A DNA stretch of 64,000 nucleotides from Herbiconiux sp. SALV-R1. GTDB lineage: Bacteria > Actinomycetota > Actinomycetes > Actinomycetales > Microbacteriaceae. Positions within the stretch are counted from its first letter, which is position 1. Each line of letters opens with the position of its first letter. The notes under the pieces are model-generated. The model searched no databases. It was not told where the DNA came from and worked only from the letters and a program-made list of their open reading frames with translations. The translations under genes and the position numbers were made by a program. Below are positions 60,217-64,000 of this stretch, piece after piece. Where the stretch lies: NCBI RefSeq assembly GCF_013113715.1, contig NZ_CP053344.1:434001-498000 (forward strand), written 5' to 3'.

Positions 60217-63200
60217 GTGACTGTCGACGCTGATCCGCAGAGCGTTCTCGATGCGGGAGACCGTGCCGCGCCGGCCCGCACCCTCATCGACATCGTGATG
60301 AAGACGGCCGCCGACCACCCCGACGCCCTCGCCCTCGACTCGCCCGAAGGCGCCGTGAGCTACCGCCGCCTGGTGCGGCTCGTGAACGCGCAGGCCGCCG
60401 ATCTCACCCTCGCGGGGGTGAGGCGTGGGGACAAGGTGGGCATCCGCATCCCCTCGGGAACCCGCGAGTTGTACGTCTCCATCCTCGCCACACTCGCCGT
60501 CGGCGCCGCCTACGTGCCCGTCGACGCCGACGACCCCGAAGAACGCGCCCGCCTCGTCTTCGGCGAGGCCCACGTCGTGGGCGTCATCGGACCCGGCGGC
60601 ACCTTCGTCGCCGGCAACCCCGCCGCAGCCCCCGACGGCACGGATGCGCCTCCCGGCTCGGCCGGTGGTGGTGCGGATGCGCGCCCCGGCTCGGCCGTCG
60701 ACGCCCCGGATGCACGCCCCGCCACGGTCGGTGCTGGCACGGATGTGCGCCTGGCCCCGGCCGGCGGTGGCGCGGATGCGCGCCCCGCCACGGCCGGTGA
60801 CTACACGGATGCGCGCCCCGGCTCGGCCGGTGATGGTGCGGATGCTCGGCCCGACTCGGCCGTCGATGGCACCACCGTGGGGGAACGCCCGGACACCGCA
60901 TCCGGCCCGGCCTCCGCATCCGGTGCCATCGCGCCAGGCCCGGCCTCTGCATCCGGTGCCATCGCGCCCGGCCCGGCCTCTGCATCCGGCGCCACCGCGC
61001 CCGACCCGACCAGCGCATCCGACCCCGCTGCCGCGCTCGCTGCACGCGCGCTGCCGCTGGGGGCGGCGCCGACGCTCGCGACGCCGACGGGCACCGTGCC
61101 GGCGCTCGGCACCCCGACGCCCGACGACGACGCGTGGGTGATCTTCACGTCGGGTTCGACCGGCGTGCCGAAGGGCGTTGCCGTCACCCACCGCTCGGCC
61201 GCCGCGTTCGTCGACGCCGAGGCGCGACTCTTCCTGCAGCGCGAGCCGATGGGCCCGGGAGACCGCGTGCTCGCGGGACTCTCGGTCGCCTTTGACGCCT
61301 CCTGCGAGGAGATGTGGTTGGCCTGGCGCCACGGCGCCTGCCTGGTCCCGGCCCCCCGCTCGCTCGTGCGCTCGGGCGTGGACCTCGGCCCGTGGCTCAT
61401 CGCGCACGGCATCACCGTCGTCTCCACCGTGCCCACCCTCGCGGCCCTCTGGCCTGAGGAGGCCCTCGAGTCGGTGCGCCTCGTCATCTTCGGCGGCGAG
61501 GCCTGCCCGCCCGAGCTGGTGGCCCGCATCGTCGCGCGCGAGCGCGAGGTCTGGAACACCTACGGCCCCACCGAAGCCACCGTCGTCGCCTGCGGCGCGC
61601 TCCTCGACAACGGCCCCGTGCGCATCGGGCTGCCCCTCGACGGCTGGAGCCTCGCCGTGGTCGACGCCGAGGGCCACCGCGTCGCCGAGGGCGAGGTCGG
61701 CGAGCTCATCATCGGGGGAGTGGGCCTCGCGCGATACCTCGACCCCGCGAAAGACGCCGAGAAGTACGCCCCGTTCCCGACCCTCGGCTGGCAGCGGGCC
61801 TACCGCAGCGGCGACCTTGTGCGCTACGAACGCGCCGGACTCGTCTTCATGGGCCGCGCCGACGACCAGGTCAAGCTCGGCGGCCGGCGCATCGAGCTCG
61901 GCGAGGTCGACGCCGCCCTCCAAGGGCTCCCCGGTGTGGCGGGCGCAGCAGCGGCGGTGAAGACGACGGCGGCAGGCAATCAGATCCTCGTGGGCTACCT
62001 CGCCCTCACCGACGGGGCCGAGTTCGACCGCGACGCCGCGAACTCCCGCCTGCGCGAGGAGCTCCCGGCGGCGCTGGTCCCCCTGCTCGCCGTCGTCGAC
62101 TCCCTCCCCACCCGCACCTCGGGCAAGGTCGACCGTGCGGCGTTGCCGTGGCCCCTGCCGGGCGCGGGCGGCACGGGGGGCGCCGACGGCGCCGAGAACC
62201 TCGGCCTCACCCCGACCGCGGCCTGGCTGACAGGCCACTGGTCGGCGATCCTCGGCGCCCCGGTCGAGAGCCCCGACGACGACTTCTTCGCCCAGGGCGG
62301 CGGCTCGCTGTCGGCGGCCCAACTGGTCTCCGCCATCCGGGAACGCTACGCCGACACCCGCGTCGCCGACATCTACGACCACCCCCGCATCGGCTCGCTC
62401 GCCGACGAGCTCGACGCCCGCGACCCCCACGCGGCTGCGCGCGCCGAGGGCCGGGGCGACGGAACGGCGACGGATGCGCGCACCGGCACCCCCGCATCCG
62501 CCCCCGTCTCCCTCACCCCCGCCTCGAGCCGCATCGCCCAGACCCTCCTCGGCATCCCCCTGCACGTGCTTGTCGGCCTGCGCTGGCTCGTCTACCTCGC
62601 CACCGCCAACAACCTGCTCGACGCGTTCACCGGCAGCAGCTTCGCGCCGACGCTCTCCTGGTGGTGGATCGCCGCCGGCTTCGTGCTCTTCGTCACCCCG
62701 CCCGGCAAGATGCTCATCTCGGTGGTGTTCGCCCGCCTCCTCCTCCGGGGCGTGAAGCCCGGCGCCTACCCGCGCGGCGGCAGTGTGCACCTGCGCGTGT
62801 GGCTCGCCGAGCAGGTCGCGAACATGGTCGGCGCCGTGAGCCTCGCCGGCGCCCCCTGGATCCTCTACTACGCCCGCGCCCTCGGCGCCAAGATCGGCGA
62901 CGGCGTCGACCTGCACACCCTCCCGCCGGTCACGGGCATGCTCAGCATCGGCAGCCGCGCCGCGATCGAACCCGAGGTCGATCTCGCCGGCCACTGGCTC
63001 GACGGCGACACCTTCCACCTCGGCCACGTGCACATCGGTGCCGACGCCACGGTCGGCTCCCGCAGCACCCTGCTCGGCGGCACGAACATCGGCCGCGGTG
63101 CCGAGGTCGAACCCGGAGCATCCGTCTCGGGCCGGGTGCCGGCCGGCGAGCGCTGGGCGGGCTCGCCCGCCTCGCGCGTCGGTCAGGCCCGCCGCCCGTG

Positions 63201-64000
63201 GCCGTCGGTGCGGCCCGAGCCCGCCCGCCAGTGGCTCGTCGCCTACGCCCTCGGCTCGCTCGCCATGGCCGCAATGCCCGCCGTCGCGGTGATCGTGGGC
63301 GCCCTCGTGCTCGGCGCGGGCATCGGCCACGCGACGACCCTCGGCGAGGCGGCCTGGCGCGCCGCGCTCGTCCTCCCGCTCGCCGTCATCGTCACCGGTC
63401 TCGTCTACGCCCTGCTGGTGCTCGGCGCCGTGCGCCTGCTCGGCACAGGCCTCCACGAAGGCTTCCACCCGGTGCGCAGCCGCATCGGCTGGCAGGTGTG
63501 GTCGACCGAGCGCATCCTCGACGCCGCCCGCACCCTCCTCTTCCCGATCTACTCGAGCCTGTTCACGCCGATCTGGCTCCGGATGCTCGGGGCCAAGGTG
63601 GGCAAGAACGTCGAGGCCTCGACGGTGCTGCTGCTGCCGGCGCTCACCACCATCGCGCCGGGCGCGTTCCTCGCCGACGACACGATGGTCGCCTCGTATG
63701 AGCTCGGTGGCGGCTGGCTGCACATCGCGCCGGCGAAGGTGGGGCGGCGCGCGTTCCTCGGCAACTCGGGCATGGCGGGGCCGGGTCGCACGGTGCCGCG
63801 CAACGGACTCGTCGCCGTACTATCGTCGGCCCCGCGCAAGGGCAAGCGCGGGTCGTCGTGGCTCGGCAACCCCGCGGTGCGGCTGCGCCGCACGGTCACC
63901 GACTTCGACGAGGCGCGCACCTTCGAGCCGCCCACCCACCTCAAGGTGGCGCGGGCGGTGTGGGAGATCCTCCGTGTCGTGCCCGTCGTCGTCACCGGAT
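60217..64000 (+). CDS. Pls/PosA-type NRPS-like protein: adenylation, carrier and left-handed beta-helix membrane domains (3' end cut)
   Basis: At least 1,261 residues from GTG 60217, open at the right edge. Adenylation domain: TLAVGAAYVPVDADDPEER (A2), then an insertion at about 142-288, FTSGSTGVPKG (A3, Phe310), NTYGPTEATV (A5), YRSGDLVRY (A7), GRADDQVKLGGRRIELGEV (A8) and the Lys in RTSGKVDRAALP (A10). Carrier domain: DDDFFAQGGGSLSAAQL, phosphopantetheine Ser697. Then membrane helices (LHVLVGLRWLVYLA, WWWIAAGFVLFVT) alternating with hexapeptide beta-helix segments (SIGSRAAIEPEVDLAG, HIGADATVGSRSTLLGGTNIG). This is the layout of Pls/PosA-family synthetases, related to epsilon-poly-L-lysine synthetase. 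Product unknown. Confidence 0.9.
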   Translation, partial: MTVDADPQSVLDAGDRAAPARTLIDIVMKTAADHPDALALDSPEGAVSYRRLVRLVNAQAADLTLAGVRRGDKVGIRIPSGTRELYVSILATLAVGAAYVPVDADDPEERARLVFGEAHVVGVIGPGGTFVAGNPAAAPDGTDAPPGSAGGGADARPGSAVDAPDARPATVGAGTDVRLAPAGGGADARPATAGDYTDARPGSAGDGADARPDSAVDGTTVGERPDTASGPASASGAIAPGPASASGAIAPGPASASGATAPDPTSASDPAAALAARALPLGAAPTLATPTGTVPALGTPTPDDDAWVIFTSGSTGVPKGVAVTHRSAAAFVDAEARLFLQREPMGPGDRVLAGLSVAFDASCEEMWLAWRHGACLVPAPRSLVRSGVDLGPWLIAHGITVVSTVPTLAALWPEEALESVRLVIFGGEACPPELVARIVAREREVWNTYGPTEATVVACGALLDNGPVRIGLPLDGWSLAVVDAEGHRVAEGEVGELIIGGVGLARYLDPAKDAEKYAPFPTLGWQRAYRSGDLVRYERAGLVFMGRADDQVKLGGRRIELGEVDAALQGLPGVAGAAAAVKTTAAGNQILVGYLALTDGAEFDRDAANSRLREELPAALVPLLAVVDSLPTRTSGKVDRAALPWPLPGAGGTGGADGAENLGLTPTAAWLTGHWSAILGAPVESPDDDFFAQGGGSLSAAQLVSAIRERYADTRVADIYDHPRIGSLADELDARDPHAAARAEGRGDGTATDARTGTPASAPVSLTPASSRIAQTLLGIPLHVLVGLRWLVYLATANNLLDAFTGSSFAPTLSWWWIAAGFVLFVTPPGKMLISVVFARLLLRGVKPGAYPRGGSVHLRVWLAEQVANMVGAVSLAGAPWILYYARALGAKIGDGVDLHTLPPVTGMLSIGSRAAIEPEVDLAGHWLDGDTFHLGHVHIGADATVGSRSTLLGGTNIGRGAEVEPGASVSGRVPAGERWAGSPASRVGQARRPWPSVRPEPARQWLVAYALGSLAMAAMPAVAVIVGALVLGAGIGHATTLGEAAWRAALVLPLAVIVTGLVYALLVLGAVRLLGTGLHEGFHPVRSRIGWQVWSTERILDAARTLLFPIYSSLFTPIWLRMLGAKVGKNVEASTVLLLPALTTIAPGAFLADDTMVASYELGGGWLHIAPAKVGRRAFLGNSGMAGPGRTVPRNGLVAVLSSAPRKGKRGSSWLGNPAVRLRRTVTDFDEARTFEPPTHLKVARAVWEILRVVPVVVTG
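60670..61035 (+). repeat. Two families of 33-bp in-frame minisatellites in the adenylation domain
   Basis: Six degenerate 33-bp units at 60670-60867 encode GADARPGSAVD-type 11-residue repeats. Three near-identical 33-bp units at 60904-61002, with a fourth degraded one, encode GPASASGAIAP. Both lie between core motifs A2 and A3, a place where adenylation domains normally have a short loop. GGATGCG recurs in the first family and GCATCCG in the second. Confidence 0.85.

Noticed and set aside
60202-63723. Very long open frame (over 1,100 codons) on the minus strand
   Set aside because: It is antisense to the NRPS-like gene, whose core motifs are unmistakable. Long shadow frames are expected in this GC-rich DNA, and its protein is Arg/Gly/His-rich without domains.

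Overview
This is a high-GC actinobacterial chromosomal segment, most likely from Microbacteriaceae. That placement is an inference from the base composition, frequent GTG starts, four-base ATGA/GTGA gene overlaps, LacI/ROK-style sugar operons without sigma-54 promoters, a Ddn-type deazaflavin protein, a Pls/PosA-type NRPS, and the constant recurrence of GGATGC/GCATCC. There is no rRNA, tRNA, CRISPR array, insertion sequence or phage gene. Both edges cut genes: a GH3 fusion at the left and an NRPS-like protein at the right.

The layout is as follows. Positions 1-11.4 kb hold glycoside uptake and hydrolysis: a sugar-isomerase/GH3 fusion, a LacI regulator and a MalEFG-type ABC importer on the minus strand, then divergently a LacI regulator, esterase, GH78 alpha-L-rhamnosidase and HAD phosphatase in one overlapping operon. 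Positions 11.6-17.7 kb hold a YtfQRT-YjfF-type sugar ABC importer and a LacI regulator. Positions 17.6-21.6 kb are mixed housekeeping and stress genes: a CBS protein, manganese catalase, GT2 and RtcB RNA ligase. Positions 21.7-28.3 kb hold an oxidative operon (hydroxyacyl/gulonate dehydrogenase, Fe-alcohol dehydrogenase, aldehyde dehydrogenase), its divergent GntR regulator and an AcoR-like regulator. Positions 28.5-30.5 kb hold a small acidic protein, an aldo/keto reductase and an Abi/HEPN-like gene. Positions 30.6-39.8 kb form a catabolic island: an RbsB-type importer with an ATPase-permease fusion, an SDR, and divergently a lipase-like hydrolase, a Baeyer-Villiger monooxygenase and a second SDR. 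Positions 40-50 kb hold a complete L-rhamnose pathway (RhaM, RhaI, RhaEW, RhaB) with LacI and DeoR regulators, ending in LldR-LldD. Positions 50-53.2 kb hold palindromic repeats and small genes. Positions 53.4-59.1 kb hold a probable exopolysaccharide locus: a beta-helix lipoprotein, a processive GT2, and a membrane-spanning beta-helix protein with a cytoplasmic helix-turn-helix. Positions 59.4-64 kb hold a TetR regulator and the Pls/PosA-like NRPS.

Read together, the first and fifth blocks describe rhamnoside use from end to end. Oligosaccharides are imported, deacylated and cleaved by GH78, and rhamnose is mutarotated, isomerised, phosphorylated and split to DHAP and L-lactaldehyde. The lactaldehyde is oxidised to L-lactate and then, by LldD, to pyruvate. 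A TGTGA/TCACA dyad lies before both the YtfQ-type importer and rhaEW, which hints at co-regulation.

The most unusual signals are the TIM-barrel/GH3 fusion, the GT2/beta-helix/HTH locus, the importer-BVMO island, two families of interspersed palindromes of which three copies have been absorbed in frame into LldR, and 33-bp minisatellites in two unrelated large proteins.
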